A DNA stretch of 64,000 bases from Streptomyces sp. WAC 04229 (GCF_003947455.1 NZ_QHJH01000004.1:52984-116983); one strand, 5' to 3'. Shown: positions 42,831 to 52,629, counted from the stretch's first letter. The notes: generated by a model not told the origin, from the letters alone. Made by a program: numbers and translations.

Positions 42831-43369
42831 CCGAATGCTCCGCCTTTCCCCTGCGGGGCGCGGGTGGACCAGGTCCGCTCGCACGCCTCCAGCCAGCGCA
42901 GATCGGCCTGCAACCGGAGCGCGATGCCCCCCAGAAGCAGCCCGGCCTCTGAATCCGTGTCCTCCAGGAGAGCGGCGTGCTGAGCCTCGGCGAGCGTGCG
43001 CAGCAGTTCCCGCCGCCGTGCCTCGACGAGCGCGACCGGGTCGGCCAGACCCGAGACAGCGGCGGCCACCAGTTTCAGATGGAACTCCGCCACGTCCGCT
43101 TTGGGCCCGCCGCCCTCGGTCATCCACGCGGCCGCCCGCTCCTGCCCGGCCGCGGTCAGCGCGTACACCTTGCGCCGCGGGCCGCGCACCGGCACGTCCT
43201 CACGTTCCTGGACGACCATTCCGGCCTTCTCCAGACGGGTGAGCGTGACGTAGATCTGCCCCGCGTTCAGTGTCGCTCCCAACGGTCCGAGCGCCGCCGC
43301 CAGCCGCCTGCGCAGGTCGTAGCCGTGCGACGGCTCCTTGACCAGCAGCGCCAGCACCACGTCCTGCAT
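42827..43369 (-). CDS. PadR-family transcriptional regulator
   Basis: 180 residues from ATG 43369, which has GAGGAGGG upstream; a frame reaches 43414. The winged helix spans about 1-85 (VVLALLVKEPSHGYDLRRRL, then AGQIYVTLTRLEKAGMV and the wing GPRRKVYALTAAG). The C-terminal vinculin-like helices dimerise. PadR proteins repress adjacent transporter genes until a drug or phenolic binds. First gene of the three-gene operon, hence probably autoregulating. The AT-rich stretch TAGATAGCAGTTAGACATAA (43395-43414) is a likely promoter/operator. Confidence 0.85.
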   Translation of the reverse strand: MQDVVLALLVKEPSHGYDLRRRLAAALGPLGATLNAGQIYVTLTRLEKAGMVVQEREDVPVRGPRRKVYALTAAGQERAAAWMTEGGGPKADVAEFHLKLVAAAVSGLADPVALVEARRRELLRTLAEAQHAALLEDTDSEAGLLLGGIALRLQADLRWLEACERTWSTRAPQGKGGAFG

Positions 43370-43497
43370 CAGACCGCCCTCCTCTGCGACCACCAATAGA
43401 TAGCAGTTAGACATAACGCTCGGGTGACGGCCGCCGGGGCGCTACGATCCGGTGGAGCTGTCAGGGCCGAAGCGGTGCGACGAGGTGTGTGGTTGAG

Positions 43498-43914
43498 ATG
43501 GCGGTAGGCAGGGTTGTCAGGTTCGACGGGGTGCGGGGCTACGGGTTCATCGCCCCCGAGCACGGCGGGGAGGACGTCTTCCTGCACGCCAATGATCTGC
43601 TGATCCCGGAGACGTCCGTGCGTTCCGGGGCCTGGGTGAAGTTCGAGGTGGAGGAGGGCGACCGCGGGCTGAAGGCGTCGTCCGTCCAGCTGGCCGACGG
43701 GGCGCCGCCTGCCGCCGCACCGGTGCGTTCGGCGGTTCCCACGTTCCACGAGGCGGAGGAGCCGACGTGTGATGTGCTGCGCGCCTCGGAGTTCACCCAC
43801 GAGATGACGGAACTGATGCTGAGCGCGGCTCCGTCGCTGTCCGGGGAGCAGATCCTGCGGCTCCGGCAGCGGCTGGTCGAGTACGGCAGGAAGCACGGCT
43901 GGGTCGAAGGCTGA
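43498..43914 (+). CDS. Cold-shock-domain protein with C-terminal extension
   Basis: 138 residues. The first 68 form a cold-shock domain: GRVVRFDGVRGYGFIAPEHG carries RNP1-like aromatic residues and DVFLHANDL the RNP2 segment. The remaining 70 residues (a Pro/Ala linker, then helical TCDVLRASEFTHEMTELMLS and LSGEQILRLRQRLVEYGRKHGW) form an extension not seen in plain 67-residue Csp proteins but frequent in Streptomyces. Expected to bind single-stranded RNA or DNA. Its stop codon lies at the edge of the large terminator palindrome. Confidence 0.85.
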   Translation: MAVGRVVRFDGVRGYGFIAPEHGGEDVFLHANDLLIPETSVRSGAWVKFEVEEGDRGLKASSVQLADGAPPAAAPVRSAVPTFHEAEEPTCDVLRASEFTHEMTELMLSAAPSLSGEQILRLRQRLVEYGRKHGWVEG

Positions 43915-43966
43915 GCATGGGAGAGGGCCCCGCGGACGCGCGTCCGCGGGGCCCTCTCCCATGCTC
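43913..43966. terminator. 54-bp perfect palindrome, bidirectional terminator
   Basis: Two 27-base arms, starting GAGCATGGGAGAGGGCCCCG at 43913 and ending at 43966, are exact reverse complements with no spacer. It separates the convergent cold-shock and amylase genes and overlaps the last two bases of the cold-shock stop codon. Confidence 0.85.
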
Positions 43967-43981
43967 CCGGAGTGACGGGGG

Positions 43982-45697
43982 TCAGTTGCGCCAGGTGTCG
44001 TCCAGGGTGGTCCTCGTGGAGGTCACCGTCGCGGTGCGGTTGGCGCCGCTCTCCCAGGTCACGTTGCCCGCATCGTCCTTGCGGACGTACTTGTACGCGA
44101 ACGACGTGCCCTCGGGGAGTTCCACGTCCCGCTTCCACACCGGGTAGGCGGCGGGGTCGAGCTTGAGGGCGTTGCCCGGGTTCCAGTTGCCGAGTTCCGG
44201 GCGGTCGCCGGTCACGTAGATGTTCTGGCCCCAGCTGGTGGTGGCGTTCACGGCGAAGGAGACGCCGGAGGTCACCGGGTCGGGATCGGGTCCGCCGTCG
44301 CAGGTGCGGGCGCCGACGTGCAGCGCGACGGCCGTTCCGGCGGCGAGGGTGGCGGTGAAGCGGCCGGCGGTGTCGACCGTGACGCCCCTGCCGGTCTGGA
44401 CGTCGCAGTAGTCGCCGGCCGGCAGCGAGGTCTGGAACGTGCGGGTGAGCGGGGTGCTTTCGTGGTTGAGGACGACGTACGCCTTGGACCCGCGCCCGAA
44501 GGCGATCCGGTCGCCGCCGTTGTCCCACCAGTCGGTCACGGCCTGGCCGCGGGCGGCGTTGCGGAGCGCGACCATGGCGGAGATCTCCCGCCAGGCGTGC
44601 TGGCACTTCCAGCCGTCGCTGTGGCAGGCGTCGACCTGGCCGCCGGCGGGAGGACCGGCGTCGCGGTCGGTGAACTCGTAGCCGGAGTGGACGTCGGGAC
44701 TGCCGTAGGGCCAGGCCAGCATGAAGACGTGCGCGAGGGTGTGGGCGGCCCCGTCCTTGTAGCTGAGGGTGTCGCCGCCGCGCTCGGTGTCGTGGTTGGC
44801 GACGAAGACGCTGGACCTGTCCGAGGGCAGGTAGCCCCAGCCCTCGCCGAAGTTCCGCAGGTTCGCGAGGTTCTCGCCCAGGAAGACGCGCCTCAGGTCG
44901 CGGGCGTAGCGGAACTCCTGGACGTCGCCGGTGCCGAGGTACTCGCTCGGGGAGACGGCCTCGCCGGCCCCGTATATGGCCTCGTGCTTCCAGTACGCGT
45001 CCGGGTTGCTCAGCCGGGACTTGATGTCGGCGAGGTCACCGGCGGCCATGTGCTTGGCCGCGTCGATCCGGAAGCCGTCGACACCGAGGGAGAGCAGGTC
45101 GTCGAGATACGCGGCGATCCTGCCGCGGACGTGGTCCTCACCGGTGTCCAGGTCGGCGAGGCCGACCAGTTCGCACTCCTGGACGTTGAAGCGGTTGCGG
45201 TAGTCGTTGATCTGCACGGTGCAGTTGTCGAAGTCGCTCGACGCGTAGGTACCCGGGTACGTGTACTTGGTGTACGACGACCCTCCGGTTCCGGTGCCGT
45301 TGCCGGCCGACATGTGGTTGACGACCGCGTCGGCGACGACCTTCACGCCGGCCGCGTGACAGGTGTCGACCATGCTCTTGAACTGCCCGCGGTCACCGAG
45401 GCGGCCCGCGATCCGGTAGCTCACCGGCTGGTACGAGGTCCACCACTGGCCGCCCTGGATGTGCTCCTGCGGCGGGGAGACCTGGACGAAGCCGTATCCG
45501 GCGGGGCCGAGGGTGTCGGTGCACGCCTTCGCGACCGAGCTGAACTTCCACTCGAACATCACCGCGGTGACGTCCTTGTCGCCCGGCGGGGCGGCCTGGG
45601 CCGGTGGGGCGGTGGCGAGGAGGCTGCCGGCCGCGGCGGCGGCGAGTGCGAGTGCCGCGGCGGTGGTTCTGCGCGCTCTGTTGGTGCTCCCGTACAT
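43982..45697 (-). CDS. Secreted GH13 alpha-amylase with CBM20
   Basis: 571 residues: a signal peptide to about 36 (APPAQA-AP), a GH13 catalytic barrel, and a C-terminal CBM20 starch-binding domain (about 470-571; [25 protein letters not shown]). Catalytic residues are Asp212 in GFRIDAAKH, Glu246 in YGAGE and Asp303 in [15 protein letters not shown] is region I. It hydrolyses internal alpha-1,4 bonds of starch outside the cell. ATG at 45697 follows GGGAGA. GCAAG/CTTGC motifs upstream fit control by the LacI proteins encoded to the right. Two genes along are the GH87 enzyme and sugar importer, so products can be taken up. Confidence 0.93.
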   Translation of the reverse strand: MYGSTNRARRTTAAALALAAAAAGSLLATAPPAQAAPPGDKDVTAVMFEWKFSSVAKACTDTLGPAGYGFVQVSPPQEHIQGGQWWTSYQPVSYRIAGRLGDRGQFKSMVDTCHAAGVKVVADAVVNHMSAGNGTGTGGSSYTKYTYPGTYASSDFDNCTVQINDYRNRFNVQECELVGLADLDTGEDHVRGRIAAYLDDLLSLGVDGFRIDAAKHMAAGDLADIKSRLSNPDAYWKHEAIYGAGEAVSPSEYLGTGDVQEFRYARDLRRVFLGENLANLRNFGEGWGYLPSDRSSVFVANHDTERGGDTLSYKDGAAHTLAHVFMLAWPYGSPDVHSGYEFTDRDAGPPAGGQVDACHSDGWKCQHAWREISAMVALRNAARGQAVTDWWDNGGDRIAFGRGSKAYVVLNHESTPLTRTFQTSLPAGDYCDVQTGRGVTVDTAGRFTATLAAGTAVALHVGARTCDGGPDPDPVTSGVSFAVNATTSWGQNIYVTGDRPELGNWNPGNALKLDPAAYPVWKRDVELPEGTSFAYKYVRKDDAGNVTWESGANRTATVTSTRTTLDDTWRN

Positions 45698-45776
45698 GGA
45701 ATCTCCCGTGTGAGGATGCGGGTGCGGGTGCGGGTGTCCGGGGTGTCTGCCGACGGCTGACTGGGGAGTCGACACC

Positions 45777-45815
45777 CTTGCAAAGCGTTTCTGAAAGATG
45801 ACTGCAAGAGGTTGC
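45777..45815. promoter_or_regulatory. Amylase promoter operator (CTTGCA/GCAAG motifs)
   Basis: CTTGCAAAGCG at 45777-45787 and GCAAGAGGTTGC at 45804-45815 lie 80 to 120 bp before the amylase start. They match the half-sites used by Streptomyces MalR/Reg1-type LacI repressors. Confidence 0.55.
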
Positions 45816-45892
45816 GGTGGTGACCGTATGGGCACCGTCAGGAGTGGTCAACCCCTCGGACACCTCTTCCGCACCCGAGATGTGACGCCCTC

Positions 45893-45909
45893 TCAGCAAG
45901 ACTTGCTGA
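45893..45909. promoter_or_regulatory. LacI-type operator palindrome
   Basis: TCAGCAAGACTTGCTGA is a perfect 17-base palindrome around one central base. It lies 73 bp before the EEP gene and about 200 bp from the amylase start, so it could serve either. Confidence 0.55.
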
Positions 45910-45981
45910 AAGCTTCCATCGCCCGGAACTCGATCCACCGGTTCCGTCGTCCTGACAGCGAGGACGACGGAACGAGGAGCG

Positions 45982-46932
45982 ATGACCGAGCGGGCGAAGC
46001 GCGGGTGGAGCTGGCGGCGCGGGCGGGTGGCGGCCGGGGTGGCGGTGTTCACCGCCCTGCTGCTGGGGTTCCCCGGCCTGGTTCCCGACCGGCCCGGCGG
46101 GCTGGGCAGCCTCTTGGAGTCCTTCCTGCCGTGGCTGGGCGTGCTGGTCGTGGTGCTGCTCCCGCCGGCCCTGCTGCGCCGTTCGGCTCTCGCGCTGGTC
46201 GCCCTGCTGCTGCCGGTGGGCGCCTGGGCGTACCAGTTCGGCCCGCTGCTGCTGCCCGCGCCGGACCCCGGTGCCGGCGACCTCGTGGTGGTGCAGCACA
46301 ACGTCAGCGACGAGAACACCGACCCGGCGGGAACGGCCCGCGCACTGGCCGGTGCGGAGCCCGACCTGATAGCGCTCCAGGAGCTGGTGGCGCCGGCCCG
46401 GGCGGTCTACGAGAAGACCCTCGCCCGGGACTACCCGTACCGGACGGTCCGGGGCACGGTCGGACTCTGGTCGAAGCATCCGCTCAGCGGGGCCCGCCCG
46501 CTGGACATCAGACCGCGGGGCATCACGGAGGAGTGGGAGCGCGGACTGCGGTCCGTGGCGCACACACCGCGCGGCGAGGTCGCCGTGTACGTCGCGCACC
46601 TGCCGTCGGTCCGGGTCGGACTCTCCGGCCTCGCGTCGTCCTGGCGGGACGAGAGCGCCGGGCTGCTCGGCGACGCCGTCGCGGCGGAGCGGTCGCGCAG
46701 GCTGGTCCTGCTGGGCGACCTCAACGGCACCGTCGACGACCGGGCGCTCGATCCGCTGACCAGCGAGCTGAACGTGCCCGAGCGGGGCGTCGCCCTCAGC
46801 TTCCCCGCCGCCTTCCCGATGGCCCGGATCGACCAGGTGATGGCGCGCTCCGCGACGGTCGGCCGGATCCGCACCCTGTCCGCCACCGGCAGCGATCACC
46901 TTCCGGTCCTCGCGCGGGTCACTTGGGACTGA
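45982..46932 (+). CDS. Membrane-anchored endonuclease/exonuclease/phosphatase-family protein
   Basis: 316 residues. Two or three N-terminal membrane helices (VAAGVAVFTALLLGFPGL, WLGVLVVVLLPPALL, LALVALLLPVGAWAY) precede an extracytoplasmic EEP domain. Its active-site pieces are QHNV, ALQELV (metal Glu), VAHLPS, LLGDLNGT and the closing GSDHLPVLA. Substrates of the family range from DNA to phosphoinositides and sphingomyelin; with this topology an external phosphodiester is likely. ATG at 45982 follows AGGAG. It shares the divergent region with the amylase and carries a LacI-type palindrome. Confidence 0.83.
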   Translation: MTERAKRGWSWRRGRVAAGVAVFTALLLGFPGLVPDRPGGLGSLLESFLPWLGVLVVVLLPPALLRRSALALVALLLPVGAWAYQFGPLLLPAPDPGAGDLVVVQHNVSDENTDPAGTARALAGAEPDLIALQELVAPARAVYEKTLARDYPYRTVRGTVGLWSKHPLSGARPLDIRPRGITEEWERGLRSVAHTPRGEVAVYVAHLPSVRVGLSGLASSWRDESAGLLGDAVAAERSRRLVLLGDLNGTVDDRALDPLTSELNVPERGVALSFPAAFPMARIDQVMARSATVGRIRTLSATGSDHLPVLARVTWD

Positions 46933-46983
46933 GCGGTGCATACCATCCGAATCAGTGCGCAGCCGGCCCAATGCGACCGCCGA

Positions 46984-47013
46984 GCAAGCCGCTTGCGGTG
47001 CTTGCGTTAGCCT
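46984..47013 (+). promoter_or_regulatory. LacI-1 promoter with autoregulatory operator
   Basis: GCAAGCCGCTTGC (46984-46996) is palindromic apart from its centre, and CTTGCG follows at 47001. TAGCCT at 47008-47013 is a -10-like element seven bases before GTG 47021, implying a leaderless transcript repressed by its own product. Confidence 0.55.
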
Positions 47014-47020
47014 TTCGTGT

Positions 47021-48031
47021 GTGACGCGACGACTTGCTCAGGTGGCGAAGAAGGTTGGGGTCAGCGAGGCCACGGTCAGCCGGGTGCTCAACGGCAAGCC
47101 CGGGGTCTCCGACGCGACCCGGCAGGCCGTGCTGAGCGCGTTGGACGTCCTGGGCTACGAGCGGCCCACCCAGCTGCGGGGTGAACGGGCCCGGCTGGTC
47201 GGGCTGGTGCTGCCCGAGCTGCAGAACCCGATCTTCCCCGCGTTCGCCGAGGTCATCGGCGGAGCGCTCGCCCAGCAGGGGCTGACGCCGGTGCTGTGCA
47301 CCCAGACCAAGGGCGGCGTCTCCGAGGCCGACTACGTCGAGCTGCTGCTCCAGCAGCAGGTCTCGGGCGTGGTCTTCGCGGGCGGTCTGTTCGCGCAGGC
47401 GGACGCCCCGCACGACCACTACCGGCTGCTGGCGGAGCGCAACATCCCGGTGGTGCTGATCAACGCGTCGATCGAGAACCTCGACTTCCCGTGCATCGCG
47501 TGCGACGACGCGGTGGCCGTGGAGCAGTCCTGGCGGCACCTTGCATCCCTGGGCCACGAGCGCATCGGCCTGGTACTCGGCCCGTCCGACCACATCCCGT
47601 CCCGCAGGAAACTCGCCGCGGCCCGGGAAGCGGCCGCGGCCGCGCACGCCGAACTGCCGGACGAGTTCGTGGAACGCGCCATGTTCTCCCTGGAAGGCGG
47701 CCAGGCCGCCGCCACCCGCCTCCTGGAACGCGGCGTCACCGGCATCATCTGCGCCAGCGACCCCCTCGCCCTCGGCGCCGTCCGCGCCGCCCGACGACGC
47801 GCACTCCACGTCCCCCACGACGTCTCCGTCATCGGCTACGACGACTCCGCCTTCATGACCTGCACCGAACCACCCCTCACCACCGTCCGCCAACCCATCG
47901 AAGCCATGGGACGCGCCGCCGTCGACCTCCTCTGCGCCCAGATCCAAGGCACCGAAGTCCCGCACGGCGAGCTGCTCTTCGAACCGGAACTCGTCGTCCG
48001 CGGCTCCACGGCACAGCCGTCGGCCGACTGA
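47021..48031 (+). CDS. LacI/MalR-family repressor, copy 1
   Basis: 336 residues. The N-terminal HTH and hinge read RRLAQVAKKVGVSEATVSRV, then LNGKPGVSDATRQAVLSALD; the periplasmic-binding-like effector domain follows (LVGLVLPELQNPIFPAFAEV to GYDDSAFMTCTEPPLTTVRQP). The plan is that of MalR-type regulators of maltodextrin genes. GTG 47021 has no Shine-Dalgarno and a -10-like TAGCCT seven bases upstream. Nearly identical to the gene at 52670-53683, differing mainly by one Gly deletion (FAGGLFAQ), ENLDF for PDLDF, and the last residues. It directly precedes the GH87 gene. Confidence 0.9.
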   Translation: MTRRLAQVAKKVGVSEATVSRVLNGKPGVSDATRQAVLSALDVLGYERPTQLRGERARLVGLVLPELQNPIFPAFAEVIGGALAQQGLTPVLCTQTKGGVSEADYVELLLQQQVSGVVFAGGLFAQADAPHDHYRLLAERNIPVVLINASIENLDFPCIACDDAVAVEQSWRHLASLGHERIGLVLGPSDHIPSRRKLAAAREAAAAAHAELPDEFVERAMFSLEGGQAAATRLLERGVTGIICASDPLALGAVRAARRRALHVPHDVSVIGYDDSAFMTCTEPPLTTVRQPIEAMGRAAVDLLCAQIQGTEVPHGELLFEPELVVRGSTAQPSAD

Positions 48032-48295
48032 CCGCAGACCTCTCACCCGCTCCCCGCCCGCAAATTCCTTGCGGGAAATGACAGCGGCTTGCGGTTCTCC
48101 GACGGAGCCCGTGAAAGTCGCTGATCCGAGACGTCATCCGGAACTTCCCCGTGCCTCACCGCGGCCGCTCCGGTCCACTGTGCGCCGAGTTGATGCCGCA
48201 CATCCTGTAGACGACTCAACAGTTCTCTGCAACTCTCTGAGCGCTCCACGTAAATGACAGAGAACATTCAGGAACGAGGCGGAGATCGGGGACAG
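48032..48295 (+). promoter_or_regulatory. GH87 gene promoter region
   Basis: CTTGCGG occurs at 48069 and 48089, and TCTGCAA near 48226; these are half-sites like those at the LacI promoters. No terminator is obvious after LacI-1, so read-through into the GH87 gene is possible. Confidence 0.4.
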
Positions 48296-51200
48296 ATGAG
48301 AATCCGGAACTGGAGATCACGTGCGCTGTGCACGGTGGTCGCGACCAGTCTCCTGGCGCTGGGCGGCCCCCTGCTGTCGGCCACGGCGGCAGGCGGGCCC
48401 AACATCGCCGTGGGGGACGCCACGGCGGCGAGCAGCGCGCACGGCGAGTACGGCGCCGCCAACATCACCGACGGCAACCAGGGTTCGTACTGGCAGAGCG
48501 GCGGCGGCAGCCTCCCGCAGTGGGTCCAGACCGACCTCGGCAGCACGGAGCGGATCGACGAGGTGGTCCTGAGACTGCCCGCCGGCTGGGAGCGCCGCGA
48601 CCAGACACTCGCCCTCCAGGGCAGCGCCGACGGTACGAGCTTCAGCACCCTGAAGGGTTCCGCCACCTACCGCTTCGACCCGGGGTCGGGCAACACGGTC
48701 ACCGTGAGCTTCCCCGCGACCAGGACGCGGTTCGTGCGGGTCGAGATCACGGCCAACACCGGCTGGCAGGCGGCGCAGCTCTCCGAACTGGAGGTGCACG
48801 CCGCCGGGGAGTCGTCGACGAACCTCGCCGCGAACCGGACTCTGACAGCGAGCAGTTCCACGGGCCCGTACACGGCCGGCAACGGCAACGACGGCAACAA
48901 GGCGACCTACTGGGAGAGCGCCAACAACGCTCTGCCGCAGTGGATCCAGGCCGACCTCGGCGCCTCCCGCAGGGTCGACCGCGTGGTGCTGCGGCTGCCG
49001 GACGGCTGGGGTGCCCGCAGCCAGACCCTGAAGATCCAGGCGAGCGAGAACGGCACGGACTTCAGCGACCTGACCGCCGCCAAGGCGTACACCTTCGACG
49101 CGGCGGGCGGCCAGTCGGCGACCGTCGCCTTCGACGCCACGACCGCCCGCCATCTGCGCGTCCTGGTGACGGCGAACACCGGCCAGCCGGCCGCCCAGGT
49201 CTCCGAGCTGGAGGTCTACGGCCCGGCGAGCGGTGACACCCAGGCACCGACCACCCCCGCGAACCTCGCCCTCACCGAGCCGGCGACCGGGCAGATCAGG
49301 CTGACCTGGAACGCGTCCTCGGACGACACGGCCGTCACGGGGTACGACGTCTACGCCAACGGCGACCTGCTGACCTCGGTCGGCGGGAACGTCACCACGT
49401 ACACCGACACCCGCCCGGGCGACGCGACGGTCACCTACCACGTGCGGGCCAAGGACGCGGCCGGCAACGTGTCGGGCAACAGCAACACGGTCACCCGGCG
49501 CGGCGACGACGGCGACACGCAGGCGCCCACCGCGCCGTCGAACCTCGCCCTCACCGAGCCCGCCGCCGGTCAGGTGAAGCTGACCTGGAGCGCCTCCACC
49601 GACAACAAGGGCGTCACCGGCTACGACATCTACGCCGACAACAAGCTCCGCAAGAGCGTCGCGGGCGACGTCACCACCTACACGGACACACAGCCCGTCA
49701 CCGCGAACGTGACCTACTTCGTGCGGGCCAGGGACGCGGCCGGCAACGTGTCGGGCGACAGCAACTCCGTCCTCCGCAACGGCACCCGGGACGGCTCGAA
49801 CCTGGCCGTCGGCAAGCCGATCAGCGCCTCGTCCGTGATCCACACGTACGTCGCCGAGAACGCCAACGACAACAGCACGTCGACCTACTGGGAGGGGGCT
49901 GCGGGCAGCTACCCGAACACGCTGACCGTCAAGCTCGGCGCCAACGCCGACATCAGTGCGGTCGTGCTCAAGCTCAACCCCGACACCGGTTGGTCCAAGC
50001 GCACCCAGAACATCCAGGTGCTCGGGCGCGAGCAGGCGGCCTCCGGGTTCACCAGTCTGGTGGCCGCCAAGGACTACGTCTTCGACCCGGCGAGCGGCGG
50101 CAACAGCGTGACCGTGCCCGTCGACGGCCGGGTCGCCGACGTGCAGCTCAGGTTCACCTCCAACACGGGGGCGACGGCCGGGCAGGTCGCCGAGTTCCAG
50201 GTGATCGGCGCCGCCGCGCCCAACCCCGACCTGGAGGTGACGCAGCTGGCCACCTCGCCCGCCTCGCCCGTCGAGTCAGACGAGATCACCGTGTCGGCCA
50301 CCGTCCGCAACAGCGGCGCCGCGGCCAGTCCGGCCGGCAAGGTCGCCCTGCGGCTGGGTGACACCAAGGTCGCCACCGCCTCCGTGGGCGCGCTCCAGGC
50401 GGGTGCGCAGAGCACGGTCAGCGCTTCCATCGGGGCGCGCGACGCCGGCTCGTACGAGCTGAGCGCGGTCGCCGACGAGGCCGGCGAGATCATCGAGCAG
50501 AACGAGACCAACAACACCTACACGCGTCCGGAGCCGCTGGTCGTCAAGCCGGTCCAGAGTTCCGACCTGGTCGCCGCGACCGTCACCACCTCCCCCTCCA
50601 GCCCGGCCGCCGGTGACGACGTCACGTTCAAGGTCGCGCTGCGCAACCAGGGCACCCAGGACTCCGCGGGCAGCGGCCACGGGGTGACGCTCACCCTGGT
50701 GGACTCCGACGGCGCCACCGTCAAGACGCTGACCGGCGCGCACTCCGGTGTCATCGCCGCCGGTTCGACGAGTCCCGCGGTGAGCCTCGGTCCCTGGAAG
50801 GCGGCCAACGGCTCGTACACGGTGAAGGTGAAGGTGGCCGACGACGCCAACGAACTGCCGGTCAAGCGGGAGAACAACACCTCCACTCAGCCGCTGTTCG
50901 TCGGGCGCGGCGCCAACATGCCGTACGACATGTACGAGGCGGAGGACGGCACGGCCGGCGGCGGTGCCACCGTGGCCGGACCGAACCGGACCATCGGCGA
51001 CATCGCCGGGGAGGCCTCCGGCCGCAAGGCGGTCGAGCTCGACGCGACCGGTGAGTACGTCGAGTTCACCACTCGGGCCGCCACCAACACCCTGATGACC
51101 CGCTTCTCCATCCCGGACGCGCCGGGCGGCGGCGGCATCGACTCCACGCTCAACGTCTACGTCGACGGCGTCATGAAGAAGGCGCTGCCGCTGACCTCGA

Positions 51201-52585
51201 AGTACGCCTGGCTCTACGGCAACGAGGCATCGCCCGGCAACTCCCCCGGTGCGGGCGCGCCGCGTCACATCTACGACGAGGCGCATCTGATGCTGGGCGA
51301 GACCGTCCCGGCGGGCAGCAGGATCCGGTTGCAGAAGGACGCCGCGAACAACACCGACTACGCGATCGACTTCGTCAACCTGGAGCAGGTCACCCCGGTG
51401 GCCAACCCCGACCCCGCGGCGTACGCGGTGCCGGCCGGGTTCACGCACCAGGACGTGCAGAACGCGCTCGACCGGGTCCGCATGGACACCTCCGGCAAGC
51501 TGGTCGGTGTGTACCTGCCGGCCGGGGACTACCAGACGTCGAGCAAGTTCCAGGTGTACGGCAAGGCGGTGAAGGTGGTGGGCGCCGGTCCGTGGTTCAC
51601 CAAGTTCCGCGCGCCCACGACACAGGACAACACCGACGTCGGCTTCCGGGCCGAGGCGAGCGCGAAGGGGTCGTCGTTCGCGAACTTCGCCTACTTCGGC
51701 AACTACACCAGCCGCATCGACGGTCCGGGCAAGGTGTTCGACTTCTCCAACGTGTCGGACATCGTGATCGACAACATCTGGAACGAGCACATGGTGTGCC
51801 TCTACTGGGGCGCCAACACCGACCGGATCACGATCAAGAACTCCCGGATCCGCAACATGTTCGCCGACGGTGTCAACATGACCAACGGCTCGACCGACAA
51901 CCTGGTGTCCAACAACGACGCCCGGGCGACCGGTGACGACAGCTTCGCGCTGTTCTCGGCCATCGACGCCGGCGGCGCGGACATGAAGAACAATTTGTAC
52001 GAGAACCTCTCGACGACGCTGACCTGGCGTGCCGCGGGTCTCGCCGTCTACGGCGGCTACAACAACACCTTCCGCAACATCCACATCGCGGACACCCTGG
52101 TCTACTCCGGCATCACCATCAGTTCGCTGGACTTCGGCTACCCGATGAACGGTTTCGGCACCGATCCGACGACCTTCGAGAACATCTCGATCGTCCGGGC
52201 CGGCGGCCACTTCTGGGGACAGCAGACCTTCCCCGGCATCTGGGTGTTCTCCGCGTCGAAGGTGTTCCAGGGGATCCGGGTCAACCACGTCGACATCGTC
52301 GACCCGACGTACAGCGGCATCATGTTCCAGACGAACTACGTGGGAGGGCAGCCGCAGTTCCCGATCAAGGACACCGTCTTCACCGACGTGTCCGTCACCG
52401 GCGCGCGCAAGAGCGGTGACGCGTTCGACGCCAAGTCCGGCTTCGGCCTCTGGGCCAACGAGATGCCCGAGCCGGGGCAGGGACCCGCGGTCGGCGAGGT
52501 CACGTTCAACGGTCTGAGGCTGGAGGGCAACGCCGTGGACGTCCGGAACACGACGTCCACCTTCAAGATCAACCGCAACCCGTAG
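48296..52585 (+). CDS. Secreted multidomain GH87 alpha-1,3-glucanase (mutanase)
   Basis: 1429 residues from ATG 48296 (GGGGA just upstream; ATG 48254 lacks a site). After a signal peptide (to about 33) come two discoidin-like carbohydrate modules (about 35-310), two fibronectin III repeats sharing TYHVRAKDAAGNVSG (about 318-495), a third discoidin-like module (about 500-645), two CARDB repeats (about 650-875), a CBM6/35-like module (YDMYEAEDGTAGG, about 880-1030) and the right-handed beta-helix catalytic domain. Asp1191 in FADGVN and the pair Asp1214-Asp1215 in ATGDDSF have the spacing of the GH87 catalytic aspartates. It should cut alpha-1,3-glucan of fungal walls or mutan outside the cell, releasing nigero-oligosaccharides for the importer downstream. 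Confidence 0.87.
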   Translation: MRIRNWRSRALCTVVATSLLALGGPLLSATAAGGPNIAVGDATAASSAHGEYGAANITDGNQGSYWQSGGGSLPQWVQTDLGSTERIDEVVLRLPAGWERRDQTLALQGSADGTSFSTLKGSATYRFDPGSGNTVTVSFPATRTRFVRVEITANTGWQAAQLSELEVHAAGESSTNLAANRTLTASSSTGPYTAGNGNDGNKATYWESANNALPQWIQADLGASRRVDRVVLRLPDGWGARSQTLKIQASENGTDFSDLTAAKAYTFDAAGGQSATVAFDATTARHLRVLVTANTGQPAAQVSELEVYGPASGDTQAPTTPANLALTEPATGQIRLTWNASSDDTAVTGYDVYANGDLLTSVGGNVTTYTDTRPGDATVTYHVRAKDAAGNVSGNSNTVTRRGDDGDTQAPTAPSNLALTEPAAGQVKLTWSASTDNKGVTGYDIYADNKLRKSVAGDVTTYTDTQPVTANVTYFVRARDAAGNVSGDSNSVLRNGTRDGSNLAVGKPISASSVIHTYVAENANDNSTSTYWEGAAGSYPNTLTVKLGANADISAVVLKLNPDTGWSKRTQNIQVLGREQAASGFTSLVAAKDYVFDPASGGNSVTVPVDGRVADVQLRFTSNTGATAGQVAEFQVIGAAAPNPDLEVTQLATSPASPVESDEITVSATVRNSGAAASPAGKVALRLGDTKVATASVGALQAGAQSTVSASIGARDAGSYELSAVADEAGEIIEQNETNNTYTRPEPLVVKPVQSSDLVAATVTTSPSSPAAGDDVTFKVALRNQGTQDSAGSGHGVTLTLVDSDGATVKTLTGAHSGVIAAGSTSPAVSLGPWKAANGSYTVKVKVADDANELPVKRENNTSTQPLFVGRGANMPYDMYEAEDGTAGGGATVAGPNRTIGDIAGEASGRKAVELDATGEYVEFTTRAATNTLMTRFSIPDAPGGGGIDSTLNVYVDGVMKKALPLTSKYAWLYGNEASPGNSPGAGAPRHIYDEAHLMLGETVPAGSRIRLQKDAANNTDYAIDFVNLEQVTPVANPDPAAYAVPAGFTHQDVQNALDRVRMDTSGKLVGVYLPAGDYQTSSKFQVYGKAVKVVGAGPWFTKFRAPTTQDNTDVGFRAEASAKGSSFANFAYFGNYTSRIDGPGKVFDFSNVSDIVIDNIWNEHMVCLYWGANTDRITIKNSRIRNMFADGVNMTNGSTDNLVSNNDARATGDDSFALFSAIDAGGADMKNNLYENLSTTLTWRAAGLAVYGGYNNTFRNIHIADTLVYSGITISSLDFGYPMNGFGTDPTTFENISIVRAGGHFWGQQTFPGIWVFSASKVFQGIRVNHVDIVDPTYSGIMFQTNYVGGQPQFPIKDTVFTDVSVTGARKSGDAFDAKSGFGLWANEMPEPGQGPAVGEVTFNGLRLEGNAVDVRNTTSTFKINRNP

Positions 52586-52592
52586 ACCGAGC

Positions 52593-52607
52593 GGGCCGCA
52601 CCGGCCC
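52593..52607 (+). terminator. Short hairpin after the GH87 gene
   Basis: GGGCCG/CGGCCC stem with a three-base loop, followed by TTG. A weak terminator candidate eight bases after the GH87 stop. Confidence 0.4.
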
Positions 52608-52629
52608 TTGTCGGTCAGGATACTGACTG

